The notes under the pieces were generated by a model. That model had not been told where the DNA came from. It worked only from the letters and a program-made list of their open reading frames with translations, and searched no databases. A program made the translations under genes and the position numbers. This document shows, piece after piece, positions 15,665 through 31,915 of a DNA stretch of 50,976 nucleotides (its first letter is position 1; each line of letters begins with the position of its first letter). This stretch comes from Planctomycetota bacterium (GTDB taxonomy: Bacteria > Planctomycetota > OFTM77). Location: positions 1 to 50,976 of the forward strand of contig JAJDCO010000073.1 in assembly GCA_029260795.1 (NCBI GenBank), read 5' to 3'.

Positions 15665-16999
15665 ATGGATGTGTCGAAGCACGTCGAGAAGGCCGAAGAG
15701 GCCGTCCGCCGCAAGAACTTCGATTATGCGATCAGCCTGTATCAGCAGCTCCTCGCGATCCGCCCCGATGAAGGGCGAGCACGGGCCGGTCTGCGGCAGG
15801 CGCTGAATCGGCGCTTCGAATACAAGAAGTCGCCAAAGGTGCTCGCGCTGCTGTCGGGCGCGTTTCCGCTCCTGCTCGGCAACCTCTACCGCGCGCTCAA
15901 GAAGCCCATTCCAGCGGCTTCGAACTTCGAGCGCTACTTAGTGCTCGACCCGAAGAACATGAAGGTGAACGCCAAGCTGGGCGATTGCCTCACAGCGGCC
16001 GGATTCGACCAGTCGGCCCTCGCCGTCTACGAGAACCTGGCCGAGATCGCGCCGCAGGACGTCGAGGCTCTCAAGTCGGCCGGCCTGCTCTGCTATCGAG
16101 CTCGGGAGATGGACAAGGCCCTCGAGTACTACGAGCGCGCGTTGAAGATCTCGCCTCGCGATCAAGAGGCCAACAAGATGCGCAAGAACCTCGCCGCCGA
16201 GGGCGCACTCGAGAAGGGCGGCTTCGAGACCGCCAAGTCCTCGCTCGAGCTCGTCAAGGATAAGGATCAGGCACGGAAGCTCGAGACGGAGGGCCGGATC
16301 TTCCAGTCCGAGGAGGACGTGTCACAGGCGCTCGATGCGCTCGAGACCGAGCTGGCGGCCAACCCCACCGACGCCAAGCTGCTCATGAAAAGGTCGGACT
16401 TGTTGAAGAAGTCCGAGCGCTTCGAAGAGGCGGTCGCGTCCTGCGAGAAGGCTCTCGAGCTCGCGCCTTCGGCCGACCTTCGCGATAAGCTGGGTGATCT
16501 CCGCCTCGCCTTGCTGGATCGTCGCATCGAGGATGCCCGGGAGGCGGGGATGGTCACCGAGCTGCCTCGGCTGAAGCGCGAAAAGCTCGAGTTCGAGGTC
16601 GAAGACCTCGCCCGGCGCTCCCAAGAGAACCCGACCGATCTCGCCATGCGCTTCCGATTGGGGCGCGCCTACTTCAACTCGGATCGGCTCGACGAGGCGG
16701 TGGGAGAGTTTCAAGCGGCGGTCAAGGACCCACGCCGAAAGCTGGATGCTTACCTCATGTTGGGTAAGTGTTTCTACAAGAAGGACCTCTTCGACCTCGC
16801 CGCCAAGCAGCTCGAGAGGGCGCTCTCCGAGGCCGGCACCACTTCGCCGAGGGCCAAGGAGATCCAGTACAACCTCGGATTGATCGCCGAGAAGCGGAAC
16901 GACGCCTCGACGGCGCTGGACTGGTTCTCCCGCGTCTACGAGGTCGACATCAACTATCGCGACGTCACTACCAAGATCGAGGCACTCAAGGCCGACTGA
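15665..16999 (+). CDS. tetratricopeptide-repeat protein
   Basis: A 444-residue soluble protein made mostly of TPR helices. Repeat-like units are visible at the N-terminus (AEEAVRRKNFDYAISLYQQL), in the middle (ALEYYERALKISPRDQEANK; FEEAVASCEKALELAP) and at the end (RLDEAVGEFQAAVKDP; FDLAAKQLERALSEAG). No signal peptide is visible, so it is probably a cytoplasmic scaffold. The exact role cannot be read. The ATG at 15665 follows GGGAGG; an in-frame ATG at 15620 would add 15 residues but lacks a ribosome site. rpsT follows after 101 bp with its own likely promoter. Confidence 0.85.
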   Translation: MDVSKHVEKAEEAVRRKNFDYAISLYQQLLAIRPDEGRARAGLRQALNRRFEYKKSPKVLALLSGAFPLLLGNLYRALKKPIPAASNFERYLVLDPKNMKVNAKLGDCLTAAGFDQSALAVYENLAEIAPQDVEALKSAGLLCYRAREMDKALEYYERALKISPRDQEANKMRKNLAAEGALEKGGFETAKSSLELVKDKDQARKLETEGRIFQSEEDVSQALDALETELAANPTDAKLLMKRSDLLKKSERFEEAVASCEKALELAPSADLRDKLGDLRLALLDRRIEDAREAGMVTELPRLKREKLEFEVEDLARRSQENPTDLAMRFRLGRAYFNSDRLDEAVGEFQAAVKDPRRKLDAYLMLGKCFYKKDLFDLAAKQLERALSEAGTTSPRAKEIQYNLGLIAEKRNDASTALDWFSRVYEVDINYRDVTTKIEALKAD

Positions 17000-17017
17000 T
17001 CGCCGCTGAAAAGGGTC

Positions 17018-17045
17018 TTGATTCCTTGGATCACGACTCTATCAT
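17018..17045 (+). promoter_or_regulatory. promoter of rpsT
   Basis: TTGATT (17018-17023) and TATCAT (17040-17045) are separated by 16 bases, about 55 bases before the rpsT ATG. Inferred from consensus only. Confidence 0.5.
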
Positions 17046-17100
17046 CGGCGGTTTGCGACTTGAGACCAGACCGGCCCGTCAGGCCCAGGAGTAGAGATCG

Positions 17101-17382
17101 ATGCCCAATTCTCGGCAAGCCGCCAAGCGCATGCGGCAGAACGAGGTCCGGCGAGTTCAAAACCGAGCGGTCAGCTCGGTCATGAAGACCCACCTCAAGC
17201 GCTTCTACGAAGCGATCGAGTCCGGCGACGTCGCCACCGCTGAGAATGAGCTGCCGCTCGCGATCAAGCGCATCGACAAGTGCGCCAAGAATCGGATCAT
17301 CCATCCGAACAAGGCTTCGCGAAAGAAGTCTCAGCTCGCCAAGAGCCTGAACAAGGTCAAGGCCGACGCCGCAAGCAGCTGA
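17101..17382 (+). CDS. rpsT: 30S ribosomal protein S20
   Basis: A primary 16S rRNA-binding protein of the small subunit. The 93-residue, Lys/Arg/Ala-rich helical protein has the family pattern: an N-terminal basic stretch (SRQAAKRMRQNEVRRVQNRA), a central acidic turn (ESGDVATAENELPLAI) and a C-terminal IIHPNKASRKKSQLAK block. An AGGAG site precedes the ATG. A weak GC hairpin (17383-17389 with 17400-17406) follows the stop. Confidence 0.96.
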   Translation: MPNSRQAAKRMRQNEVRRVQNRAVSSVMKTHLKRFYEAIESGDVATAENELPLAIKRIDKCAKNRIIHPNKASRKKSQLAKSLNKVKADAASS

Positions 17383-17416
17383 GCCCAGGTCCAAGGCCTC
17401 CTGGGCAGTCCATCTT

Positions 17417-17532
17417 GAAGGCCCGCCTTCTTCCCCGGAGGCCCGCCCTCCCCGGAGGCCCGCCCTCCCCGGAGGCCCGCCTTCCCCGGAGGCCCGCCTT
17501 CCCCGGAGGCCCGCCTTCGGTCGGGTGAGATG
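17417..17532. repeat. 17-bp GC-rich tandem repeat array (GGAGGCCCG family)
   Basis: Copies of GGAGGCCCGCC(C/T)TCCCC start at 17437, 17454, 17471, 17488 and 17505 with a strict 17-base period. A divergent copy, GAAGGCCCGCCTTC, precedes them from 17417. Each unit is close to palindromic. The array ends in TTCGGTCGGGTGAGA. Both the core and this end are shared with the 16-bp array at 23896-23966. It lies between rpsT and the convergent cyclase-like gene. Confidence 0.9.
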
Positions 17533-17614
17533 GCGATCGAAGTCACGTCGATCGATCGCGTTACGAGGCCACCGAGAAGCGGCCTCGCGTGGTCCTGCAC
17601 CGGGAAGATGCACG

Positions 17615-17642
17615 CACCCATCAGGCGGTGGCCTGACGGGTG
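17615..17642. terminator. strong hairpin between convergent genes, possible bidirectional terminator
   Basis: A 12-bp stem with one mismatch, CACCCATCAGGC / GCCTGACGGGTG, with a GGTG loop. It lies 25 bases beyond the stop of the minus-strand cyclase-like gene. Neither side has a clear T-run, so termination is an inference from position and stability. Confidence 0.35.
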
Positions 17643-17666
17643 GTGCGATCGCTGATCGAATTCGAG

Positions 17667-19109
17667 CTAGCGGATCTTCGCCCATCGATGGGCTGTCTGC
17701 AGGCTGATGACGACGGCGGCCGTCGAGTAGACGCGACCTCCGGTCTTTCCCCAAGGTCCGACCGGATCCCAGGAGCCGGCGACACGCTCGTTCTCGTCGT
17801 TCTGATTCGGCAGGACGGCCGCGAGCAGATGCGACTGCCAACGATCCCAGTGATTCCCGCCGAGCTGGTAGCTGGCCATCGATCCGAACATCCAATACGT
17901 CATGTCGCAGCTCTTCGCCTCCTCATCCCAAGTGGGCGGCCGCTCGAACAGCCGGCTCGCGCTCTTCTGGACGATGGCGTCGTCGGGACCCTGTCCGTGC
18001 AAGAATCGACAGACGAGGGCAACGGAGGTCATCGCCTCGGAGAGGTCGGGAGGGAAATCACTGAGCGTGGACACTTCGCGCGCTGAGACGGTGCCACGGC
18101 TGTTGTATCCGGTGCGTCCGGTCTCTGGATCTGTGACCTCGTCGATCCAGGTCATGCCGCCTTCGAAAGCGGCCGGATCGACCCGGAGGCCCGCGTCGCG
18201 CGCTGAGGCGAGGGCCATCAGCATCCAGCCGGTGACCGACGTGTCATTGTCACCGATGGGTGGGGAGTCGTAGCGCCAAGCCTTGTATGGATTGCGCGCG
18301 CGCAAGATGAAGTTGATGGCGTTCTGTGCCGGTGCCTTGAAGATCGGATTGCGCGTGAGGAGGTAGGTCTCACTCAATGCGAGAGCCGCAATGCCATGGT
18401 TGTACATGAACTGCTGGCTGACCCGTCGGCCGAGAAGGCCGGTGTCGGCGTCTTGGCTCTCCAAGAGGAACTTCACGGCCTTCTTGACGGATCCTCGGTG
18501 TGGCCCGATCTCGGTGGTTTCACCGGAACCGAGAAACGCGAGCAAGCTGAGGCCGGTGACTCCGATGTCATTCAACGCACTGCCAGCATCGGGATAGGCT
18601 GCGGCGCCTTCGCCTTTGCCGTCCGCGTCCCACCGACCGTCGTCTGCCTGATGATCGGCGAGCCACTTTAGGCCGCGATCGATGGAGCGTTGAATCTCTC
18701 GCTGGGAGTAGACCTTGACGATCTTCGGCTTCACGTTCAGCGTCGATTCTGCAGCCGCGCTCGCCGGAGCCCTCGTCCCGAGCAGGGCCATCGCCAAGGT
18801 CTCCTTGGCGGCGAGTGTCTCGGGATGGCTGGGGCCGAATATCTGGGTGCTGGTCTTCACGACTCCTCGAAGCAACGCCGTGGCTTCCTCGCGCTTGCCG
18901 GCGGCGAGAAGCACGCGAGACAAGCGGCGCTGGGTTTGGAGCGTCTGTGGGTGGTCTTCACCCAGAGAGCTCCGACGGAGCTCGAGCACTTCTCGCAGCA
19001 GCGCCTCGGACTCGGCGAGGTCGTCCTGGGCGATCGCCGTCGTCGCGGAGACGCCACCGAGGATAGCGCCGAGCACGAGCCAAGCCGCCGTCCGTTGGAT
19101 ACGAGTCAT
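17667..19109 (-). CDS. exported TPR plus squalene-cyclase-like repeat protein
   Basis: The 480-residue protein has a signal peptide (about 1-27, ending TTAIAQ), a TPR segment (about 30-105; LRRSSLGEDHPQTLQTQRRL and a second unit) and an alpha/alpha-toroid domain of the prenyltransferase/squalene-oxidase repeat type (about 135-480: GLKWLADHQADDGRWDAD, MYNHGIAALALSETYLLT, NDTSVTGWMLMALASA, GGRVYSTAAVVISLQ). No DXDD cyclase motif is visible and the protein is exported, so terpene cyclisation is unlikely; a structural or binding role is more probable but unproven. An AGGAGG site precedes the ATG. The next gene upstream on the same strand is a shortened relative. Confidence 0.85.
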   Translation of the reverse strand: MTRIQRTAAWLVLGAILGGVSATTAIAQDDLAESEALLREVLELRRSSLGEDHPQTLQTQRRLSRVLLAAGKREEATALLRGVVKTSTQIFGPSHPETLAAKETLAMALLGTRAPASAAAESTLNVKPKIVKVYSQREIQRSIDRGLKWLADHQADDGRWDADGKGEGAAAYPDAGSALNDIGVTGLSLLAFLGSGETTEIGPHRGSVKKAVKFLLESQDADTGLLGRRVSQQFMYNHGIAALALSETYLLTRNPIFKAPAQNAINFILRARNPYKAWRYDSPPIGDNDTSVTGWMLMALASARDAGLRVDPAAFEGGMTWIDEVTDPETGRTGYNSRGTVSAREVSTLSDFPPDLSEAMTSVALVCRFLHGQGPDDAIVQKSASRLFERPPTWDEEAKSCDMTYWMFGSMASYQLGGNHWDRWQSHLLAAVLPNQNDENERVAGSWDPVGPWGKTGGRVYSTAAVVISLQTAHRWAKIR

Positions 19110-19285
19110 GGATTCCTCCTGCCGTCACAGTTCGATCACGGGAACGGTTCGTGCGGAATCGGCAGGGGGTAGGCAATTGCACAGGGCCCGGCCGATGGAG
19201 CCTACGAACGGCTCGACCGGCGAGGGGTTCACGGGCGGGGGAGTTCTCCTTCCGCGAACGGAGAATCCCCCGTCGAGTGGCAAGG

Positions 19286-20170
19286 TCAGCGGGAGCCGAT
19301 GACCTTACCGTAGCGATAGTAGACCTCCAGGCACAGCACCATCAACGCCGTCGAGTAGACGCGACCTCCGGCTTCGCCCCAGGGGCCAATAGGGTCCCAG
19401 GACCCGACGAGGCATGCCCCGTCTCGGTGCTGATTCGGCAGGATGGCGGCCTTCATGGCACGATTCCACGTCTCCCAATCGCGTCCGCCGAGCTGGAACA
19501 TGACATAGGCGCCATAATACCAGTAATACATGTCGGCATATCCGCCGGCGATGTCCCACTTCGGCGGGAGATCGCGGAGGCGCGCCGCCCCCGACCGAAT
19601 GGCGGGATGATCGGCGGGCTGCCCCATGAAGATGCGAGCCAGCAGCGCAACGGCCGTCATGGCCTCGGTATTGTCGTGGGGGAATGCGGCCTCCATGCCG
19701 CCCTCCCGGGCCGACAGGCCACCGCGAGTCAGGTAGCCGGTGCGGCCCGTGGTCGGATCCGTGACCTCGTCGATCCAGGCCAAGGCGCCGTCGAAGGCGG
19801 CCATGTCGACGCGGAGCCCGGCTTCGCGCGCGGACTCGAGGACCATGACCATCCATCCGGTGACCGAGGTGTCGTTCTCTTGATTGGGCGGCGACTCATA
19901 GCGCCAGGCCTTGTAGGGGTTGCGAGCGCGCAGGATGAAGTCGACGCCAAGCTGTGCCGAGCTCTCCAACAGGGGATCCCGGCCCGAGAGCAGGTAGGCT
20001 TCCGTCATTGCGAGAGCGGCCAGCGCATGGTTGTACATGTAATGCTGTCCCACCTTGGCTCCAAAGACTCCCTGGTCGGGATCCTGGATGCCCTTCAAGT
20101 ATCGAATGCCACGACGGACGTTCATCTTGTAATCGCCCGCCGTCGTCGTGTTGCTCGCCCCGAGGTTCAT
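19286..20170 (-). pseudogene. 5'-truncated paralogue of the squalene-cyclase-like repeat protein
   Basis: The 294-residue open frame matches the toroid domain of the neighbour at 17667-19109 closely throughout (MYNHALAALAMTEAYLL, ARNPYKAWRYESPP, NDTSVTGWM, WIDEVTDPTTGRTGY, GSWDPIGPWG, GGRVYSTAL). It lacks the signal peptide, the TPR segment and the first toroid repeats. Similarity begins at the LGASNTT segment, within a few codons of its first ATG (20168-20170); upstream of that the DNA is unrelated and leads into an ISL3 remnant. No ribosome site is evident. Most likely a gene that lost its 5' end to an insertion or deletion. A functional short form would need a new start and export signal. 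Confidence 0.75.
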
Positions 20171-20259
20171 CCGGCTGATGCGTACGGAGGCGGGTTGCTA
20201 TCAGGTGGACATGCCCGTCTCATCTGGAGTTGTTCAACCACTTCAGAAGGAGGCGGAAC

Positions 20260-20631
20260 ATGTCCACGAGTCTGTTGTATCACGCGTTTGGCGTCAGGGG
20301 GTCTCGGCTGCTTCGGACCGTACTCTTGAACGGTGAGGTCCTGTTCGAGATCGAGGAACAACGGGACAGGCTGGAGTGCTCGTGCTGCGGGTCGAGCGAT
20401 GTCATTCGCCGGGGCACGGTCACACGGTTCTTTCGCTCGGTAGGAATCGGCTCGAAACCGGTGACGATCTCCTGTCCGATCCAACGGGTCGAGTGCCGAG
20501 AGTGCGAGGTCGTGCGTCAGGTGAAGGCCCGGTTTGCCGACCCCAAGCGGACCTATTCACGGAGCTTCGAGCCGTACGCCAAAGAGCATTGTCGAACGCT
20601 GCCTTCGCGAAGGCTCAGTTCTCGGACGTGA
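20260..20631 (+). mobile_element. remnant of an ISL3-family transposase
   Basis: The first part of an ISL3-type transposase: MSTSLLYHAFGVRG, a four-Cys zinc motif (CSCCGSSDV with CPIQRVECREC) and FADPKRTYSRSFEPYA. The ATG at 20260 has GGAGG six bases upstream. Similarity fades after about 20600, where the frame diverges and stops; the DDE catalytic domain of about 300 residues is missing. The left end should lie between 20171 and 20259, at the breakpoint of the truncated cyclase-like gene, but no inverted repeat can be assigned by eye. It is inactive as it stands. Confidence 0.75.
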
Positions 20632-21055
20632 CATTCCTGGAGCTCGAGGGCGTCACCTACAACCAGCTGAGCCGGGCCACCGGGGACATCTCGAAGTGGC
20701 TCGAAGAGCGATTCGGGGAAGCGCGGTAGTCGACCGCTTCGAGTTGGGGGCGTCGCTCGAAAGGTGACCCGAATGATCTTGGACACGTCTCCTCGCCGCG
20801 CCCGTCGCCTGCCAGCCGAGTGAATTCGAGGTCCGTCACACGCTCCGTCGAGACGAGAGGGAACCAGGCTTGACCACGTCCGGCGCCTCGAAGCCTTGGG
20901 AAGGCGAGGTTGCCGTCAATATTCTTGCAGGCGTATGATCAGCACCTGGCTGTTCCAGCTGCCACTGAACCGAGCACTGGGAGGCAATGGGTTCATGCGA
21001 TCCAAGCGTTCCCCTTTGGATCTCGGTTTCATTCTCGCGAGATTACGGAGCTCCC
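20632..21055. other. gene-poor stretch between the transposase remnant and the C25 peptidase gene
   Basis: A short open frame ending at 20729 (plus strand) has a protein-like tail (FLELEGVTYNQLSRATGD) and could be the 3' end of a gene cut by the same rearrangement, but no family is recognised. The rest holds only a possible promoter (20910-20939). Confidence 0.4.
20910..20939 (+). promoter_or_regulatory. possible promoter of the C25 peptidase gene
   Basis: TTGCCG (20910-20915) and TATGAT (20934-20939) are separated by 18 bases, about 115 bases before the GTG start. The -10 box is good and the -35 box weak. Confidence 0.3.
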
Positions 21056-23410
21056 GTGACGCTTCTCACTCCGGTCGGTGGCGGATCCTCGCTCTTGCTC
21101 TTGCTCCTGGCTCTGCCGAGCGTGACGTGCGTCGCGGCGGAGCGGGACGAGCGTGCCCGGATCGCCTGGCTCGTGCCGATCCAACCGGAGGCGTCCTGGG
21201 AAGACCACGCGTTTTTCGCAGCGGTCCCGGCAGCGGCAGTCCTGGGAAACAGCGAACCGATCGTCCTCGCGGTGGACGCTGCCGCGCCCTGGCGGCCGGA
21301 GCTTCTCGACTTCCTAAAGCGCTTCGCTCCGTCTCGCCTGCTCTGGGTGGGAACGGAGCCCACTCAGCCAGTCCCACCCAGCCTGCCGTGGCTGGAGCGA
21401 CTGCCTGGATCCACGGCTGCCGAAGCCGCTGCCGTGGTCGCCGCCGCAGCCTGGCCGAGCTCGAAGAGGGTGGTGCTCTATGACTCCTTCGATCGCGCTG
21501 CCGCCTTGTCCGCCTCAGGCCTCGCCGGTCGGTTGGGCGAACCGCTGTTTCCCTGCTCGGCGGGCGAGCTGGAGGCACCGGTACTTGAAGCGATGCAAGC
21601 ACTCGATTCCAAGAGTGCCTTGTTCGTCGGCCAAGGGAATCCACCCGAGATCCAGGGCATGCGGGTGAAGCGCCTCGCAGACGGCGAGGCTGTCGTGCGC
21701 TGGCTGATTCGACAGGGCCATGCTGTGGACTATCTCGCAGCGGTCAATCCACGCGAGTCGGTGGCAGGTCGCCAGCGTCACCTTTCCTTGGTCGCACCGA
21801 TACTCGCCGTCGGCCGACAGGGTGCGGTGGCGCCGCTAGATTACGCCAGCCGTTGGAAGCATCGCTTCCAGGCCGAGGAGGTCCTGAGCGAGGCCCCGAC
21901 CGGGGCCTCCCCGAGCGCTGTGGGCTGGCGCCGAGGCAGCATCGCTCTCGAAAAAGGTACGACTCCGTTCCTGACTGGCCGGGACCCCGCGAGCGGACGC
22001 TGGTGGCTGCAGCTCGATCGGAATGGCGATGGTCGCTTTGCCGGCGAGCAAGAGCAACCGGTCCACACCGGGGAAGACCTCGCGTTGGCGGGTCTCGACT
22101 GGACGGCGGACCTCGATGCGCAAGAGGGGGCGCGCGGCCAGGCGGCCTGGTTGACCTCTCCCACCGCCGCTCAGATCCGTGGGGATCTGGACCGCTTTCG
22201 GAGCGCGGCCAAGGGGCGGCCGAGGTTCCTCTGCTTGGTCGGCTGGCCAGAAGCCCTGCCCATGGCGGTGATCGCCCACGGCCAGGGCATCGATGCGGAC
22301 CTCGTCTCCGATCTGCCCTTCGGTCAAACCGACTCGGATCCGTTCGTCGAGCTCGCCTTCGCACGTTTCGTCGCCGAGGACCTTCCTTCCGCCACGCTGT
22401 TGGCTTGCCGGGGCCTCGCGCGCGACGACTTCCCCGACCAGAGCTGGCGCGGGAGCTTTGCGACAGCGGAGTGGGCCGGCCCGGGCAGCGGGTTGCACGA
22501 AACCGCCGGTCTGCGCTTCGCCGGGCATCACGCGGGCGGCGCCCCGATCGACGCCGCCTCGCCACTGACCACGGCCGAGCTGCTCATCCACGCCTCCCAC
22601 GCGATGTGGACCGTGCTCGGTGCCACCTACACCTGGGACTCGAACGTCCTCTTGGCGCCGGCGCTCATCGAGTCCACAGGCTGCAGCACCGCTTCGCTCG
22701 ATCAGGACACCGAGCACCGCTCCGTTGCCACTCGGATGTTGCGCAATGGCGCGGTCGCGTTCGTCGGCAACACGCGTCGGTGCGTCGCGCAAGGGAACCT
22801 GTTCCGCAGCGAGATCTGGAACGCGCTGCTTGACGGGGCCACTCTGGGTGAGGCCCAGCGCATCGCGCACAACCGCTCGCTGCTCGCGGTGATGGAAAAC
22901 GGCGAGAGCGGTGGCGGCCTGCAGTACTACCAGCTGTACAACTGGGCGGTCTACGGCGATCCGGCGTTGCAGCTCGACTTGGTGCGCCCGCGATCCGAGC
23001 GACCGGCGCGAGTCGTGCAGCGGGGGACGCGAGTGACGGTGTACGCTCCCGAACGATGGCACCGGGTCGAGTACGCTCCCAGCGCGGAGTGGGACTGCTC
23101 CTTCCCTCTGCTCTACACCTGGACGGGTGCCGGGATGGCTGTCGACAGCTCCTGGTACGGCCCGGAGAAGCGAAACGAGGACATCCTCTATTTCAACGTC
23201 GAGGCCCGCACCTCACTTCGGGCGACGACCGTCGAGCTGATTGGCAACGTGCCGGCCCCGCTGGGAAGGACAGGACCGTGCTACGTCGACGAGCACGCCG
23301 ACGGCAGCCGTAGCCTCTATTGGAGGGTGCGCCTGATCGACTTCAACATGACCAACGGGGAAGTCCGCGCCCAGGTCGAACGACTCCAGTTCCGCCTCCG
23401 TGCGAAGTGA
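21056..23410 (+). CDS. exported C25-family (gingipain-like) cysteine peptidase
   Basis: The 784-residue protein has a signal peptide (about 1-28, with SLLLLLLALPSVTCVAA), a long alpha/beta N-terminal half and a caspase-fold peptidase C25 domain at about 390-660. The candidate dyad is His512 or His515 (LLIHASHAMW) with Cys543 (ESTGCSTASLD). The His512-Cys543 gap of 31 residues is close to that in RgpB-type gingipains. The domain ends with DGATLGEAQRIAHN and NWAVYGDPALQL, the usual C25 closing blocks, followed by a beta-rich tail. The GTG at 21056 is chosen because GGAG lies five bases upstream and the signal peptide then comes first; an in-frame ATG at 20987 would put 23 residues before it. 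Confidence 0.8.
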   Translation: MTLLTPVGGGSSLLLLLLALPSVTCVAAERDERARIAWLVPIQPEASWEDHAFFAAVPAAAVLGNSEPIVLAVDAAAPWRPELLDFLKRFAPSRLLWVGTEPTQPVPPSLPWLERLPGSTAAEAAAVVAAAAWPSSKRVVLYDSFDRAAALSASGLAGRLGEPLFPCSAGELEAPVLEAMQALDSKSALFVGQGNPPEIQGMRVKRLADGEAVVRWLIRQGHAVDYLAAVNPRESVAGRQRHLSLVAPILAVGRQGAVAPLDYASRWKHRFQAEEVLSEAPTGASPSAVGWRRGSIALEKGTTPFLTGRDPASGRWWLQLDRNGDGRFAGEQEQPVHTGEDLALAGLDWTADLDAQEGARGQAAWLTSPTAAQIRGDLDRFRSAAKGRPRFLCLVGWPEALPMAVIAHGQGIDADLVSDLPFGQTDSDPFVELAFARFVAEDLPSATLLACRGLARDDFPDQSWRGSFATAEWAGPGSGLHETAGLRFAGHHAGGAPIDAASPLTTAELLIHASHAMWTVLGATYTWDSNVLLAPALIESTGCSTASLDQDTEHRSVATRMLRNGAVAFVGNTRRCVAQGNLFRSEIWNALLDGATLGEAQRIAHNRSLLAVMENGESGGGLQYYQLYNWAVYGDPALQLDLVRPRSERPARVVQRGTRVTVYAPERWHRVEYAPSAEWDCSFPLLYTWTGAGMAVDSSWYGPEKRNEDILYFNVEARTSLRATTVELIGNVPAPLGRTGPCYVDEHADGSRSLYWRVRLIDFNMTNGEVRAQVERLQFRLRAK

Positions 23411-23744
23411 GCCGACACAAACACCAAAGCGTCGTCTGCGCGCCGAGCATCCTGCGCGCAGGGGTTGCCCGAGGGCACCCCTTCAGGCAAGGGTGCGCTT
23501 CGAACCCGATCGATCTTCACCCCAGGCTGCGTCCGTGCTTCGCCCGACTTTGTCTGGAGCTAGTCCTGAAGCAAGCGAACCCTCCATCCGGTCGCGCCGC
23601 ACATTTGATTGTCGAAATGCCTCGGCGCAAGAGACGGACGGGCCCCTCCCGGTCAAGTTTGCGTGATCGTCTTGCGTCTCCCCGAGCTCTGCCTCCTGCG
23701 ATCGCTTGCCTCGATGACCTTGCGAGCCAGGGCCTCCTGACCCT

Positions 23745-23828
23745 GGATCAGCGAGCCGCGGCCGTCCAGGTCTTCAGCATCGGGGTCGGGTCGGTGAGGC
23801 CTGCGGCGTTGCGGGAGCGGACCTCCAG
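23745..23828 (-). pseudogene. 84-bp duplicated fragment of the gene at 32119-32487
   Basis: Matches 32116-32199 at 82 of 84 positions in the same orientation. It encodes the last part of that protein (VRSRNAAGLTDPTPMLKTW) including the stop codon, but upstream of the fragment there is no related sequence and no start. It is a broken copy. Confidence 0.85.
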
Positions 23829-23895
23829 CTCGTTCACTCTGGACCACCGGCTTCACCCCAGCTTTGCAGAACGAAATGCTCCAGACCGTCCCCTC

Positions 23896-23966
23896 GGAGG
23901 CCCGGCTCCTCGGAGGCCCGGCTCCTCGGAGGCCCGGCTCCTCGGAGGCCCGAATTCATTCGGGTG
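23896..23966. repeat. 16-bp GC-rich tandem repeat array (GGAGGCCCG family)
   Basis: GGAGGCCCGGCTCCTC units start at 23896, 23912 and 23928, with a partial fourth at 23944, at a strict 16-base period. The array ends GGAGGCCCGAATTCATTCGGGTG. The GGAGGCCCG core and the TTC-NN-TCGGGTG end are shared with the array at 17417-17532. Confidence 0.9.
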
Positions 23967-24514
23967 TGAGGTCGTTCGCCCTTGCGAAACCGTCGTGATC
24001 GCCGAGGGCGTATCCAGCGGACTGAAGTCCGCCCTCCGGTAGGGAGTACAGAGACCCGAACGGAGTTCGACAGGTCGCGCCACTTAATCCTCGTGGCCTG
24101 TTGGCGGGGCGATTTGCCTTCGAGGAGCGTGGGTGAGAGAGCGGTGGGCGAGAAGCCCTCCCGCTCGACTGAATCCCAGCTTTGCAACGCGAGACGGTGT
24201 TTTCTGGGGAGCGGAGCGTCGTGAACGAACGGGCTCTCTTGTTGCACTCAACGGAGGGAAAGATCATCTGAGTACCCAGTCGGCCCGAATGACCTTCCGT
24301 TCGTCGGGGTGGCGGCTAGCCAACAGGCCTCCTCCCCGGACGAGGCTGGCCAAGACTGCCCCGACAGGCCTCGGTTTTTGCAACCTTGGGGTTCAGCCGG
24401 GATCGTTACGCTTGCGGCGCGACGAGGCTGTCTGTTCGAACCGCTCCCTCACCGTCGACGTTCGAGCCTGGCCTTCGAATCCATCGGAGGCCAGACTCCG
24501 GCATCGCGGGACCC

Positions 24515-31915
<7,401 letters not shown>

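Larger units (their letters stand above)
23411..24514. other. 1.1-kb gene-free region between convergent genes
   Basis: No frame on either strand looks like a protein over a useful length. The region holds an 84-bp copy of the 3' end of the gene at 32119-32487, a 16-bp repeat array and a small GCGGAC-TGAA-GTCCGC hairpin at 24017-24032. The string CCCAGCTTTGCA occurs twice (near 23854 and 24175). It reads like a graveyard of duplicated fragments rather than a regulatory region. Confidence 0.6.

Noticed and set aside
17417..17532. CRISPR-like appearance of the short tandem repeat
   Set aside because: Units are contiguous with no variable spacers, and there are no cas genes in the window. The same holds for the arrays at 86, 23896 and 33571.
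17667..20170. A hopanoid or terpene pathway suggested by the two cyclase-like genes
   Set aside because: The main protein is exported, carries TPRs and lacks a visible DXDD motif, and no isoprenoid genes are near.
20376..20729. A separate small gene overlapping the transposase remnant
   Set aside because: The first two thirds are a shadow of the transposase frame. Only the last 40 residues look protein-like, with no start, so it is noted as a possible gene tail only.
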